A stretch of DNA of 64,000 nucleotides from DASRHK01 sp963776465 (GTDB taxonomy: Bacteria; Pseudomonadota; Gammaproteobacteria; Nevskiales; Nevskiaceae). Under the pieces are notes generated by a model, which was given only the letters and a program-made list of their open reading frames with translations, ran no database searches and was not told where the DNA came from. The position numbers and the translations under genes are program-made. Every line of letters starts with the position of its first letter. Within the stretch, counting starts at the first letter, position 1. Where the stretch lies: the NCBI GenBank assembly GCA_963776465.1, contig CAVZMV010000002.1, positions 1,860,001 to 1,924,000 on the forward strand, in the 5' to 3' direction. Of this stretch, positions 55,696 through 64,000 are shown piece by piece.

Positions 55696-56928
55696 ATGAG
55701 CGAGGCGTCTCCGCGAATCGTCATCGTCGGCGCGGGCCAGGCCGGCGGGCAGATCGCGTCCGAGCTGCGGCAGACCGGCTTCAATGGCAGCGTCACGCTG
55801 ATCGGCGAGGAGCCGCACCTGCCGTACAAGCGCCCGCCGCTGTCGAAGGCGTATCTCGCCGGCAGCGTCACCCAGGACTCGCTGCTGGTGATGCCCAAGG
55901 CCACTTTCGACAAGGCGCGCATCGAGTTCATCGGCTCGGCGCGCGTCGCGAAGATCGATCGCGTGGACAAGGTCGTGCGCCTGGAGGACGGCCGGCACTT
56001 CGCCTACGACAAGCTGGCGCTGTGCACCGGTGGACGGGCGCGTCCGCTGCAGCTGCCCGGCGCGGACAAGGCCAACGCGTTCCTGGTCCGCACCATCGCC
56101 GACATCGATGCGATCCGCGCCCATTGCGCATCGGGCAAGCACGTGACGATCGTCGGCGGCGGCTTCATTGGCCTGGAGGTCGCGGCGATCCTGATCAAGT
56201 CCGGGCTGAAGGTAACGGTGCTCGAAGGCTTGCCGCGCGTGCTGGCGCGCGTCACCGTGCCGCAGATGTCGGAGTTCTTCGAGCGCGTGCATCGCGACGC
56301 CGGCGTCGACCTGCGCACCAGCGTGCAGATCAAATCGTTCGATGGTGAACCCGAGGTCACGCACGTCACGCTCGGCGACGGCACGCGCATCGACACCGAC
56401 TTCGTCGTCGTCGGCATTGGCCTGATCCCCAACACCGAGCTGGCGCAGGAAGCGGGGCTGACCATCGACAACGGCATCGTCGTCGACGAGAACGCGGTCA
56501 CGTCGGATCCGAGCATCGTCGCCGCCGGCGATTGCACCAATCATCCGAACGGATTCTTCGCGCGCAGGCTGCGCCTGGAATCGGTGCAGAACGCGATGGA
56601 GCAGGGGCGCGCGGCGGCGCACACGCTCGTCGGCACTCCGAAGGCCTATGACGCGGTGCCGTGGTTCTGGTCCGATCAATACGACGTGAAGCTGCAGATG
56701 GTCGGGCTCTCCGCCGGCTTCGAGCAGATGATCCTGCGCGGCGATCCGAAGACGCAGCGCGCGTTCTCCGCGTTCTACCTCGGCGACGGCAAGCTCATCG
56801 CCGCCGACTGCGTCAGCAAGCCCGCAGACTTCGCGCTGGCGAAGAAGCTCGTCGCTGCGCGCATCGCGCTCGATCCCGCTAAGCTTGCGGACGAAAACAT
56901 TCCGCTGAAATCCTTCCTGCCAGCATGA
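55696..56928 (+). CDS. FAD-dependent ferredoxin/rubredoxin reductase
   Basis: 410 residues from ATG 55696, five bases after the lipase stop. FAD motif 'IVIVGAGQAGGQIASEL', NADH motif 'VTIVGGGFIGLEVAA', 'GIGLIPNTELA' and 'VAAGDCTNHPNG' mark the ferredoxin reductase family of Rieske oxygenase, P450 and alkane hydroxylase systems. It passes electrons from NADH to the [2Fe-2S] ferredoxin encoded downstream, or to a rubredoxin for AlkB. A REP doublet separates it from the ferredoxin gene. Confidence 0.92.
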   Translation: MSEASPRIVIVGAGQAGGQIASELRQTGFNGSVTLIGEEPHLPYKRPPLSKAYLAGSVTQDSLLVMPKATFDKARIEFIGSARVAKIDRVDKVVRLEDGRHFAYDKLALCTGGRARPLQLPGADKANAFLVRTIADIDAIRAHCASGKHVTIVGGGFIGLEVAAILIKSGLKVTVLEGLPRVLARVTVPQMSEFFERVHRDAGVDLRTSVQIKSFDGEPEVTHVTLGDGTRIDTDFVVVGIGLIPNTELAQEAGLTIDNGIVVDENAVTSDPSIVAAGDCTNHPNGFFARRLRLESVQNAMEQGRAAAHTLVGTPKAYDAVPWFWSDQYDVKLQMVGLSAGFEQMILRGDPKTQRAFSAFYLGDGKLIAADCVSKPADFALAKKLVAARIALDPAKLADENIPLKSFLPA

Positions 56929-56929
56929 T

Positions 56930-56983
56930 GTCGGGGCTAAAGCCCCTCCTACAAATGCATGTAAGAGGGGCTTTAGCCCCGAC
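56930..56983. repeat. REP doublet (REPIN-like) between reductase and ferredoxin genes
   Basis: Two inverted REP units. The left begins GTCGGGGCTAAAGCCCC and continues TCCTACA; the right is its complement with one change. Arms of 24 bp around a six-base centre, each unit itself a small hairpin (GGGGCT-AA-AGCCCC). It fills nearly the whole gap between stop 56928 and start 56992. Confidence 0.8.
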
Positions 56984-56991
56984 CGACGACA

Positions 56992-57312
56992 ATGCCCAAA
57001 GTCACCTACATCCAGCCCGACGGCACCGAACAGACGCTCGACGCGCCCGTCGGCCAGTCGATCATGGACACCGCGACGCGCAACATGGTCAACGGCATCA
57101 TCGGCGAGTGCGGCGGCTGCTGCTCCTGCGCCACCTGCCACGTCTACGTCGACGAGCCCTGGCTCGGCAAGCTCGATCCCAAGGACCAGATGGAGGAGGC
57201 GATGCTCGAGGGCGCGGTGGAGCCCGGGCCGCGCAGCCGCCTCTCGTGCCAGGTCAAGATGACCGATCAGCTCGACGGCATCGTCGTACGCATTCCGGCA
57301 GGGCAGGCGTGA
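56992..57312 (+). CDS. [2Fe-2S] ferredoxin, adrenodoxin type
   Basis: 106 residues. Cluster ligands C40-x5-C46-x2-C49 and C86, the adrenodoxin/putidaredoxin pattern (two further Cys lie between at 43 and 44). 'DGTEQTLDAPVGQSIMDTA' is the typical start. Such ferredoxins serve P450s (for example CYP153 alkane hydroxylases) and some oxygenases. No P450 is in the window, so the partner may be elsewhere. Its stop overlaps the serine hydrolase gene. Confidence 0.93.
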   Translation: MPKVTYIQPDGTEQTLDAPVGQSIMDTATRNMVNGIIGECGGCCSCATCHVYVDEPWLGKLDPKDQMEEAMLEGAVEPGPRSRLSCQVKMTDQLDGIVVRIPAGQA

Positions 57313-58562
57313 TCGGTCTCCTCTCGCGCGAGCGCTACGTCGCGGTCCCGCGCGACCTGCGCGACGTCACCCGCATCGACTACGCCGCGGAGGTCGCACC
57401 CTCGGACGTCGGCATGACCGCGAGCGCGGTCTCGCGTATCTGGCGCGCGGTCGAGCAGGTCTACCAGTCCGGCACGCATCCGGCGATGACGCTGGTGATC
57501 CGCCGGCGCGGCAAGATCGTGATCAAGCGCGCCATCGGCTGCCTGTCCGGCAACGGGCCGGGCGAGGACGGCCCGTGCGTGCCGCTGGATCCGGACGCGC
57601 CGATCTGCCTGTTCTCCGCGTCGAAGGCGATCACGGCGCTGTTGCTGCACAAGTGCGTCGAGGACGGCAAGCTCAAGCTCGACGACCGCGTCGCCGATCA
57701 CATCCCCGAGTTCGCCGCGCACGGCAAGGATCGCGTGACGATCCGCCAGCTGCTCGCGCATCGCGCCGGCATCCCGGCGCTGCCGATCAAGAATCCCGAT
57801 CCCGCGCTGCTGCAGCACTGGGACGCGCTGGTGCACATGCTGTGCCTTGCGCCGCCCGACGATCCGCATTTCCAGAAGCAGGCGTATCACGCGCTCACCA
57901 GCGGCTTCATCGTCGGCGAGCTGGTGCAGCGCGCCAGCGGCATGAAGCTGCGCGACGCGCTGCGCAAGTGGATCGCCGAGCCGCTCTCCCTGCGCACGCT
58001 CACGTTCGGGCTGCCGACGGAGCAGCGCAAGCTCTCGCCCGCGAATCACCTGACGGGCCCCAAGCCGTTCTGGCCGATCACCACCTACGCGCGGCGCATC
58101 ATCGGCGTGCCGTTCGAGCGCGCGGTCGAGGCCTCCAACACGGATGGCTATCTCGACAGCGTCGTGCCGGCGGGGAACATCTACGCCTCCGCCGACGACG
58201 CCAGCAAGGTTTTCCAGATGCTGCTCAACGGCGGCGAGCTCGACGGCGTGCGGCTGTTCAAGCGCGAGACCGTGCAGGAGGCGATCAAGCCGGTCGGCAA
58301 GATCCAGCTCGACGCGATCCTGCGCATCCCGCTGCGGTTCTCCGCGGGCTTCATGCTCGGCGAGCGGCCGTTCGGCCTCTTCGGCCCCGATTGCCTGCAG
58401 GCCTTCGGCCACCTGGGCTTCGTCAGCGTGCTGTGCTGGGCCGATCCGCAGCGCGACATCTCGGTGGCGCTGCTCAATACCGGCAAGTCGGTGGCGCCGA
58501 CCGGGGTGCTGCGGCTGGCGCGCCTGCTCGGCGCGATCAACCGCGGCTGTCCGCCGGTCTAG
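57309..58562 (+). CDS. serine hydrolase, class C beta-lactamase/EstB family
   Basis: 417 residues from a GTG at 57309 overlapping the ferredoxin stop (GTGA). SxxK motif FSASKA, a Tyr motif candidate in 'YHALTSGF' and a late 'GHLGF' near the KTG position. No signal peptide. Such cytoplasmic EstB-like enzymes are usually esterases; the large number of relatives in lipid-degrading bacteria (LipL/LipE-like) fits a lipid ester substrate. 5' coupled to the ferredoxin gene. Confidence 0.85.
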   Translation: MIGLLSRERYVAVPRDLRDVTRIDYAAEVAPSDVGMTASAVSRIWRAVEQVYQSGTHPAMTLVIRRRGKIVIKRAIGCLSGNGPGEDGPCVPLDPDAPICLFSASKAITALLLHKCVEDGKLKLDDRVADHIPEFAAHGKDRVTIRQLLAHRAGIPALPIKNPDPALLQHWDALVHMLCLAPPDDPHFQKQAYHALTSGFIVGELVQRASGMKLRDALRKWIAEPLSLRTLTFGLPTEQRKLSPANHLTGPKPFWPITTYARRIIGVPFERAVEASNTDGYLDSVVPAGNIYASADDASKVFQMLLNGGELDGVRLFKRETVQEAIKPVGKIQLDAILRIPLRFSAGFMLGERPFGLFGPDCLQAFGHLGFVSVLCWADPQRDISVALLNTGKSVAPTGVLRLARLLGAINRGCPPV

Positions 58563-58603
58563 AACGCTTCCGACAGGCGAGCGCCGCCAGAGGCGCTTCG
58601 TCG

Positions 58604-59785
58604 CTAGTGGACCGCCTGCGGTTTCAAGACGACCTTGATGCAGCCGTCCTCCTTCTCGCGGAAGGTCTTGTACATCGCCGGCCCGTCTTCCAGGCTGCAG
58701 GTGTGCGTGATGACGAACGACGGATCGATCTGGCCTTCCTGGATGCGCCGCAGCAGGTCGTCGGTCCAGCGCTTGACGTGCGTCTGCCCGGTGCGGATGG
58801 TCAGGCCCTTGTTCATCGCCGCGCCGAACGGGATCTTGTCGATCACGCCGCCGTAGACCCCGGGGATCGACAGCGTGCCCGCGGGCCGGCAGACGTACAT
58901 CATCTCGCGCAGCACGTGCGGGCGATCCGTCTCGAGCATCACGGCCTGCTTGGCGCGGTCGACGACGGAGTCCAGCGCGCGCGTCGCGTGCGCCTCCAGG
59001 CCCACGGCGTCGATGCACTTCTCCGGGCCCTTGCCGCCGGTGAGCTCGTTGAGCCGCTCCAGCACGCTTTCGTCGTCGAAGTTGATCGGCACCGCACCTC
59101 CGGCCTTCGCCATCGCCAGGCGCTCGGGCACGCGATCGATGCAGATGATCTGCCTGGCGCCCAGAAGCGCCGCGCTGCGGATCGCGAACTGTCCGACGGG
59201 TCCGGCGCCCCAGACCGCGACGGTATCGGTCGGCTCGATATCGCATTGCGCAGCGGCCTGCCAGCCGGTCGGGAAGATGTCGCCGAGGAACAGCACCTGC
59301 TCGTCGGTCAGCCCCTCGGGCACGACGACGACGCTGGACTCGGCGTAGGGCACGCGCACGAACTCGGCCTGGCCGCCGGCGTAGCCCCCGGTGAGATGCG
59401 TGTAGCCATAGAGCCCCGCGGTGCTATGGCCGAACATCTTGTCGGCCGCATCCTTGTTGCGGTTGGTGCGCTCGCAGACCGAGAAATTGCCGCGGCGGCA
59501 CTGTTCGCACTCGCCGCAGGTGATGGTGAACGGCACCACCACGCGCTGGCCGACCTTGAGCTTCTTCACCGCGGATCCGACCTCGACGATCTCGCCCATG
59601 AACTCGTGGCCGAGGATGTCGCCGTGCTTCATGCCGGGCATGAAGCCGTCGAACAGGTGCAGGTCCGACCCGCAGATCGCGCAGCTCGTCACCTTGACGA
59701 TGGCGTCGCGCGGGTCCTCGATGGTGGGATCGGGGACGACGTCGCAGCGGATGTCCTTCTTGCCGTGCCAGCAGAGCGCTCTCAT
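58604..59785 (-). CDS. zinc-dependent alcohol dehydrogenase
   Basis: 393 residues; ATG 59785 overlaps the ferritin-like gene stop by 4 bp. Catalytic zinc ligands lie in 'CAICGSDLHLF' and 'GHEFMGEIVEVG', and the four-Cys structural zinc site is 'CGECEQCRRGNFSVC'. NAD motif is 'VAVWGAGPVGQFAI'. Similar to formaldehyde-dehydrogenase-like MDR enzymes. It oxidises alcohols to aldehydes with NAD. Its substrate is unknown, but alkanol oxidation would fit the region. Confidence 0.88.
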   Translation of the reverse strand: MRALCWHGKKDIRCDVVPDPTIEDPRDAIVKVTSCAICGSDLHLFDGFMPGMKHGDILGHEFMGEIVEVGSAVKKLKVGQRVVVPFTITCGECEQCRRGNFSVCERTNRNKDAADKMFGHSTAGLYGYTHLTGGYAGGQAEFVRVPYAESSVVVVPEGLTDEQVLFLGDIFPTGWQAAAQCDIEPTDTVAVWGAGPVGQFAIRSAALLGARQIICIDRVPERLAMAKAGGAVPINFDDESVLERLNELTGGKGPEKCIDAVGLEAHATRALDSVVDRAKQAVMLETDRPHVLREMMYVCRPAGTLSIPGVYGGVIDKIPFGAAMNKGLTIRTGQTHVKRWTDDLLRRIQEGQIDPSFVITHTCSLEDGPAMYKTFREKEDGCIKVVLKPQAVH

Positions 59786-60252
59786 GCGTGCGACTCCTCC
59801 TTGGCGTGCTTCTCCTCCTTGACCTGCGCCTGGATCCATTCGCGATGGCGGCGCTCGTCGGCGAGGTTGGCTTCCACGGTCTGCCGCGTCTGGGCGTCCA
59901 TGCCGCCGTCGGAGGCCAGCGCCAGCTCGTAGCGCTTGTTGGTGACTTCCTCGTTGACGCGCATCGCCAGCAGGATCGCGCGATCCTGTCCGACGAGGTC
60001 GGCCAGGACCACCTTGCCCTTGGTCAGATAGCGCTTGAAGTCGGGACCGTCGGAGGGCTTGCCGCCGAGCTTGATGACCAAGTCGCGCAGGTTGCGCGTG
60101 TGACGCTCGTGATCCGCCAGGAACTCGCCGAGCGTGCGCTTGTACTCGGGGCTCTCGAGGCGCTCGATCGCGGCCTGGTAGGCCTCGATGGCGTCGAAGT
60201 CAAGCTCGATGAGGTCGTTGAGCTTGTTGATGACCTTGTCGTTGTCGGCCAT
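59782..60252 (-). CDS. ferritin-like DUF2383-type four-helix protein
   Basis: 156 residues from ATG 60252, chosen over 60264 because GGAGA lies six bases before it. 'INKLNDLIELDFDAIEAYQAAIERL' and 'LADHERHTRNLRDLVIKLGGKP' are the first helices, with Glu/His residues that could bind a metal pair; 'NLADERRHREWIQ' is the last. It resembles PA2169-type DUF2383 proteins of unknown function, often stress-linked. It overlaps the alcohol dehydrogenase gene by 4 bp. Confidence 0.8.
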   Translation of the reverse strand: MADNDKVINKLNDLIELDFDAIEAYQAAIERLESPEYKRTLGEFLADHERHTRNLRDLVIKLGGKPSDGPDFKRYLTKGKVVLADLVGQDRAILLAMRVNEEVTNKRYELALASDGGMDAQTRQTVEANLADERRHREWIQAQVKEEKHAKEESHA

Positions 60253-60309
60253 GTGAATCTCCATGTGGTTGACGACATGGAATTCAGACCGGCAGTTCTT
60301 GCGCCGGGT

Positions 60310-60699
60310 TCAGTGGCGCAGCGGCATCCCCTCGAGCGTCTTCATCACCGAATCCACCACCTCGTCGGGCGTGGTGCCCTGCTTGCGCAGCACATACGTG
60401 GCATCGGTGTTCTGCGCCGCGCGCAGTTGCCAGTCGTGCTGGCTGGCGGTCAGGATCACGATCGGGATGGTGGCGAAGCGCGCGTCCGCCCGGATCGCGT
60501 AGAGCCATTCGATGCCGCCGACCTTGGGCAGTCCCAGGTCCAGCACCACCGCGTCGGGATTGCTCGTCGGCAGCAGGGCCAGGCCGGCCTCGCCGTCGTG
60601 GGCGGCGTCGACGTCGAAGCCGTGGTGGCGGAACAGCGCCGTGTACAGGGAGACGACCACGGGGTCGTCGTCGATCAGCAGGATCTTCTTGCGTCGCAT
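60310..60699 (-). CDS. single-domain response regulator
   Basis: 129 residues, one receiver domain. Acidic pair in 'KILLIDDDPVVVSLY', phospho-acceptor in 'AVVLDLGLPKVGG', Thr in 'VILTAS' and Lys in 'VLRKQG'. No output domain. Four bases after the WS/DGAT stop, so probably co-transcribed with it. Target unknown. Confidence 0.88.
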   Translation of the reverse strand: MRRKKILLIDDDPVVVSLYTALFRHHGFDVDAAHDGEAGLALLPTSNPDAVVLDLGLPKVGGIEWLYAIRADARFATIPIVILTASQHDWQLRAAQNTDATYVLRKQGTTPDEVVDSVMKTLEGMPLRH

Positions 60700-60703
60700 C
60701 GCG

Positions 60704-62167
60704 TCAGCCTGCTTTTCGCTTTCGGCCTTTGGCTGCTTTCGGCGCGCCCGCCGCGCTCCGCGGCTTTGCCAGCGCCTGCTCCATCTCCGTAACCGCCTCG
60801 CCGGTGTACACCGCCAGGCGCTGCAGGTGCGGAATGGCGTTGCGGCAGCCCAGGAAGCCGACGGCGACGCGGTCGCGATAGCCGACCAGCGTGATGTTCA
60901 GCGCGTAGCCGTCGAACAGGAACGACACCGGGTACATGGCCTCGAGCTCCGCGCCCATCAGGTACAGCGGATCCTTCGACAGCACCACGTTCGACGCCAC
61001 GAAGTTGAAGAACGGCGGCATCTTCGGCAGCACGCCGAGCACCTGGCCGATGATCAACGGCGACAGGCCCAGCAGCGCGAATTGCGCACGTGCCGCGTCG
61101 GTCATCTCCATCACCTCGGCCTTGCTGCGCGTGGTCACGCGATGGATGAGGTTCAGCCGCTCGACCGGATCGTCGATCTCGGTGCCGACCGGCACCACGA
61201 ATCCGGCGACGGCGTTGCCCGACTTGCCATCGGGGCGCGGCAGGCCGACCGGAACCGAGGCGAGCAGCGATCGTCCCGGTAGCGCCTGGTGTTCGAGCAG
61301 GTAGCGCCGGATGGCGCCGCCGCACAGCGCGAGCAGGACGTCGTTGACGCTGACGCCGGTCTTCTCGGAGATCGCCTTGATGCGCTTCAGATCCAGGATC
61401 TGCGTGCCCAGGCGCCGCTGCTGCGACACCGGCACGTTGAACAGGCTGCGCGGCGTCGACAGCGCCATGCGCGCGCCGCTGTCCTCGCCCTTGCCCATCT
61501 TGGCCAGCGTCGTCACCAGCGCCTTGATGCCGCGGGCCTGCTCGGCCGCCGCGCGCGCCGGCTTCTTCAGGCGCTGCCAGAGCGAGCGCTTGGCGCCCGG
61601 CGCCTCCTCGGGCGGCCGTGACGCCAGGATCCACGGGCCGGTGATGCGCTTGTCGTTGGGGTCGGTGGACAGCCACTTCTGCACCATCTTCATCGCGCCC
61701 ATGCCGTCGATCGCGCAGTGGTGCGCCTTGAAGTACATGGCGAAGCGGCCCGCGGCAGGCTTGCCTGCCGCTTCGCTAATGTTTGGCTCCAGGCCCTCGA
61801 TCAGATGGCATTCCCACAACGGACGGGATTGATCCAGCGGATGGCTGTGCATGCGCGCGATCAGGACCCCGAGCTCGCGCTCGCCGCCCGGATAGGGCAG
61901 AGCGGAGTGGCGCAGGTGGTACTCCATGTCGACCTCGGCCTCTTCCCAGGCGGGCGCGACGCCGGACATGCGCCCCTGCGCCAGCCGCGAGCCGAAGGGC
62001 TGCGGCAGGAACGGCTTCTCGCGCATCTGGTCGACGATGGACTTGAGGAAGCCCTTGGGCGCGCCGTCGGGGAGCCGGAAGGTCATCAGCGCGCCGACGT
62101 GCATCGGCGTGCGCTTGGTCTCCATGCGCAGGAAGGCGGCGTCGATGGGGCTCAGGTATTTCTTCAT
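60704..62167 (-). CDS. wax ester synthase/diacylglycerol acyltransferase (WS/DGAT), copy 3
   Basis: 487 residues. Active-site motif HHCAIDG (His149-His150, Asp154). 'YLSPIDAAFLRMETKRTPMHVGALM' is the usual start, and 'NFVASNVVLSKDPLYLMG' replaces the common VSNVPGP motif. An Ala/Lys-rich tail (about 465-487) is extra. It makes wax esters or triacylglycerols. The changed C-terminal motif suggests different chain preference from the other two copies. Divergent from a DUF1302 gene, as WS/DGAT and DUF1302 genes lie near each other elsewhere in the window. Confidence 0.91.
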   Translation of the reverse strand: MKKYLSPIDAAFLRMETKRTPMHVGALMTFRLPDGAPKGFLKSIVDQMREKPFLPQPFGSRLAQGRMSGVAPAWEEAEVDMEYHLRHSALPYPGGERELGVLIARMHSHPLDQSRPLWECHLIEGLEPNISEAAGKPAAGRFAMYFKAHHCAIDGMGAMKMVQKWLSTDPNDKRITGPWILASRPPEEAPGAKRSLWQRLKKPARAAAEQARGIKALVTTLAKMGKGEDSGARMALSTPRSLFNVPVSQQRRLGTQILDLKRIKAISEKTGVSVNDVLLALCGGAIRRYLLEHQALPGRSLLASVPVGLPRPDGKSGNAVAGFVVPVGTEIDDPVERLNLIHRVTTRSKAEVMEMTDAARAQFALLGLSPLIIGQVLGVLPKMPPFFNFVASNVVLSKDPLYLMGAELEAMYPVSFLFDGYALNITLVGYRDRVAVGFLGCRNAIPHLQRLAVYTGEAVTEMEQALAKPRSAAGAPKAAKGRKRKAG

Positions 62168-62284
62168 GGTCCCGCCTTTAGATTCGGCCCACTAATCCCT
62201 TCGGGTGAGGCTCCGGGAGGCCTGCGGACCCTAGGTTACGCGAAGAGTAATTCAAATAAAGCGGTACCGGAGAGGAGTGGGCTC

Positions 62285-64000
62285 ATGGTGGACTTCAACG
62301 AGCGGGATTCCGCGCGCGCGTGCTTGCGCGTCGCCAAGGCCGTCGCGCTCTGCGCGACCGCCGCCTTCAGCGGCGCCGCCTCGGCGCACAACTACACGTT
62401 CTGGGGCGTCGACGCCGAGTGGAAGCTCGTCGGCAACTACGCGCTGGCCGTGCGCACCAAGAATCCCTCCGACGACCTGATCAACGGGCCGGTGGATCCG
62501 CTCAACATCAGCATCAACCAGCAGGACGTGCAGGAAGGCCAGGCCTTCGGCCACACCGGCTTGCGGCAGATGATGAATTTCGACGACGGCGACCGCAATT
62601 TCCGCCAGTGGAGCCTGGTGCACAACCGCGTGTCGCTGTTCGCCGAGGTGCACGCCTCGACCGAGCACTTCGGCATCCACGGCAGCGCCGACGGGTTCCT
62701 GGACCAGGCCTACCGCCGCAAGAACCGCAACGACTCGCCCGGCACGATCAACAAGGACGGCGAGCACAACGAGTTCACCCACGACGCGCGCATCTTCGAC
62801 GGCGGCCGCGCGCGCCTGCTCGAGGCCTACGCCTACACCGACTGGATGCTGTTCGACGAGATGGCGCTCAACCTGCGCGTCGGCCGGCACGTCGCGGCCT
62901 GGGGCGAGAGCCTGTTCCTCTCCGGCATCATGCTCGCGCAGAACCGGGCGGACGCCACGCGCGCCTACGTGCCGGGCGCGGAGATCAAGGAGATCCTGCT
63001 GCCGACCAACCAGGTCAGCGGCTCGTTCCAGCCGCTCACCAACTTCACGCTGCTGGGCTACTACAAGTTCGCGTTCACGCCGACCGAGATCTTCCCGGTC
63101 GGCGACTTCCTGGCCGTGCAGGACGTGGTCGGCCCGGGCGCGCAGTTCGTCTACGGCTCGGTCAATCCGCTGTACCTGGAGAACTGCGTCGGCGTCTTCA
63201 CCAGCATCTTCACCGGCATCGGCGTGCCCGAGCCTCTGGCCGGCACCGCGGGCGGCGCGGCCGAGAGCCTGTGCGACTTGAACGGCGCGGGCGGCACGGT
63301 GTTCAACGCGCCCCCGTACATCAAGGTCTACCGGCAGGACGACATCCGTGCGCGCAACGGCGGGCAGTGGGGCACCGGCGTGAAGTGGCAGATCACGCCC
63401 GTGACCAACCTGGGCTTCTACTACCTGCGCTATCACGACTCCAATCCGAGCGTGAAGCTCAACATGGGATACGCGCACATCGGCCAGATCGGCCCGCGCG
63501 AGCTGACCACAGAGCTGTTCTTCCAGACCGTGCCGGTGACTTACAACATCAAGTACTTCGACGACATCCGCCTGATGGGCACCAGCATCTCCACGGTGCT
63601 GGGCGACTTCAACGTCGCCGGCGAGGTGCTGTACCGCGAGCGCGTGCCCACCAGCGTCAAGGCGATAATCTCGCAGGTGCTGGCGCCGGTCGCCACGCGC
63701 GGCAAGATCGGCCAGGTGCTGCTGTCGGCGATCTACGTCGGCAATCCCAAGTTCATCTACGACGATTTCGCCTGGGTCGGCGAGTTCGGATATTTCCGCC
63801 TGCTGGATGCCGACCCGATCTACCCCGAGCCCGGGGTGCGCCCGGTCGGCAACGGCGACGAGCCCTTCTACGACGTCAACTCCTTCGGCTTCCAGATGCT
63901 GGCGTTCGCCAACGTCCACAACATCATCTCGGGCTGGGACCTGAAGAACCAGATCGCCTACGGCGAAATCACCAAGGGCAACCCGTCGCTGACGGCCGCG
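62285..64000 (+). CDS. DUF1302 family outer-membrane-type protein, copy 2 (3' end missing)
   Basis: Open to the right edge, 572 codons visible from ATG 62285 (GGAGAGGAG upstream). N-terminal signal region ends near SAH-NY. The mature start 'TFWGVDAEWKLVGNYALAVR' and motifs 'RNFRQWSLVHNRVSLFAEV', 'LRVGRHVAAWGESLFLSGIMLAQNRADATRA' and 'DVVGPGAQFVYG' match the copy at 30611 closely. Probably an outer-membrane protein for lipid or steroid-like substrates. The C-terminal aromatic residue is outside the window. Confidence 0.88.
   Translation, partial: MVDFNERDSARACLRVAKAVALCATAAFSGAASAHNYTFWGVDAEWKLVGNYALAVRTKNPSDDLINGPVDPLNISINQQDVQEGQAFGHTGLRQMMNFDDGDRNFRQWSLVHNRVSLFAEVHASTEHFGIHGSADGFLDQAYRRKNRNDSPGTINKDGEHNEFTHDARIFDGGRARLLEAYAYTDWMLFDEMALNLRVGRHVAAWGESLFLSGIMLAQNRADATRAYVPGAEIKEILLPTNQVSGSFQPLTNFTLLGYYKFAFTPTEIFPVGDFLAVQDVVGPGAQFVYGSVNPLYLENCVGVFTSIFTGIGVPEPLAGTAGGAAESLCDLNGAGGTVFNAPPYIKVYRQDDIRARNGGQWGTGVKWQITPVTNLGFYYLRYHDSNPSVKLNMGYAHIGQIGPRELTTELFFQTVPVTYNIKYFDDIRLMGTSISTVLGDFNVAGEVLYRERVPTSVKAIISQVLAPVATRGKIGQVLLSAIYVGNPKFIYDDFAWVGEFGYFRLLDADPIYPEPGVRPVGNGDEPFYDVNSFGFQMLAFANVHNIISGWDLKNQIAYGEITKGNPSLTAA

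Overview
GC-rich (roughly two-thirds G+C by eye), densely packed bacterial chromosome. Gene content (three WS/DGAT-type wax ester synthases, an AlkB alkane hydroxylase, an AlmA/MymA-like flavin monooxygenase, two DUF1302 outer-membrane-type proteins, an acyl-CoA carboxylase operon) and intergenic REP repeats of the GTAGGAG type suggest a hydrocarbon- or lipid-degrading gammaproteobacterium, perhaps Nevskiales/Solimonadaceae. The taxonomic placement is inference; there is no rRNA in the window. Most operons use 4-bp ATGA/GTGA/TTGA stop-start overlaps, so GTG and TTG starts are common. There is no gene-free stretch over 300 bp.

Layout. 0-10.6 kb: end of a Calx-beta protein, a cytochrome b561-YceI-YceI operon, a lipoprotein hydrolase, an RluA-type pseudouridine synthase, a hybrid histidine kinase, WS/DGAT no. 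1 and a His-rich membrane protein. 10.6-17 kb: tRNA-His and tRNA-Lys with a terminator, a methyltransferase, a LytS/LytTR pair with predicted binding sites in two promoters, an SPFH protein and small envelope proteins. 17-22.8 kb: a minus-strand fatty-acid oxidation operon (reductase, acyl-CoA dehydrogenase, crotonase, SnoaL-like, SDR) continuing into an M48 protease and two YbjQ proteins. 22.9-29.2 kb: crotonase, TetR regulator and acyl-CoA carboxylase genes, interrupted by a DUF559 nuclease-fold gene between two copies of a 101-bp hairpin repeat, and also carrying cysC. 29-37 kb: lipase, DUF1302 protein, MarR regulator with operator, RND efflux pair. 37-43.6 kb: KaiC/KaiB/PAS/hybrid-kinase/receiver cluster with three single-base frameshifts. 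43.6-58.6 kb: sulfatase, an AraC regulator divergent from a monooxygenase-WS/DGAT-hydrolase-SDR operon (VirS/MymA-like layout), a second AraC regulator, FG-GAP lipoprotein, AlkB, a CALB-like lipase, ferredoxin reductase, ferredoxin and serine hydrolase. 58.6-64 kb: alcohol dehydrogenase, ferritin-like protein, receiver protein, WS/DGAT no. 3 and the start of a second DUF1302 gene.

How it fits together: alkanes and long-chain lipids could be oxidised by AlkB and the AlmA-like enzyme, converted by SDR and alcohol dehydrogenases, stored as wax esters or triacylglycerol by the WS/DGATs, released by the lipases and degraded by the acyl-CoA dehydrogenase, crotonase and carboxylase genes. The most unusual feature is the repeat-flanked DUF559 gene that appears to have split a one-piece biotin carboxylase/carrier gene. 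A shortened copy of the same repeat lies in frame inside the LytTR regulator, and the stems vary by compensatory changes among the three copies.
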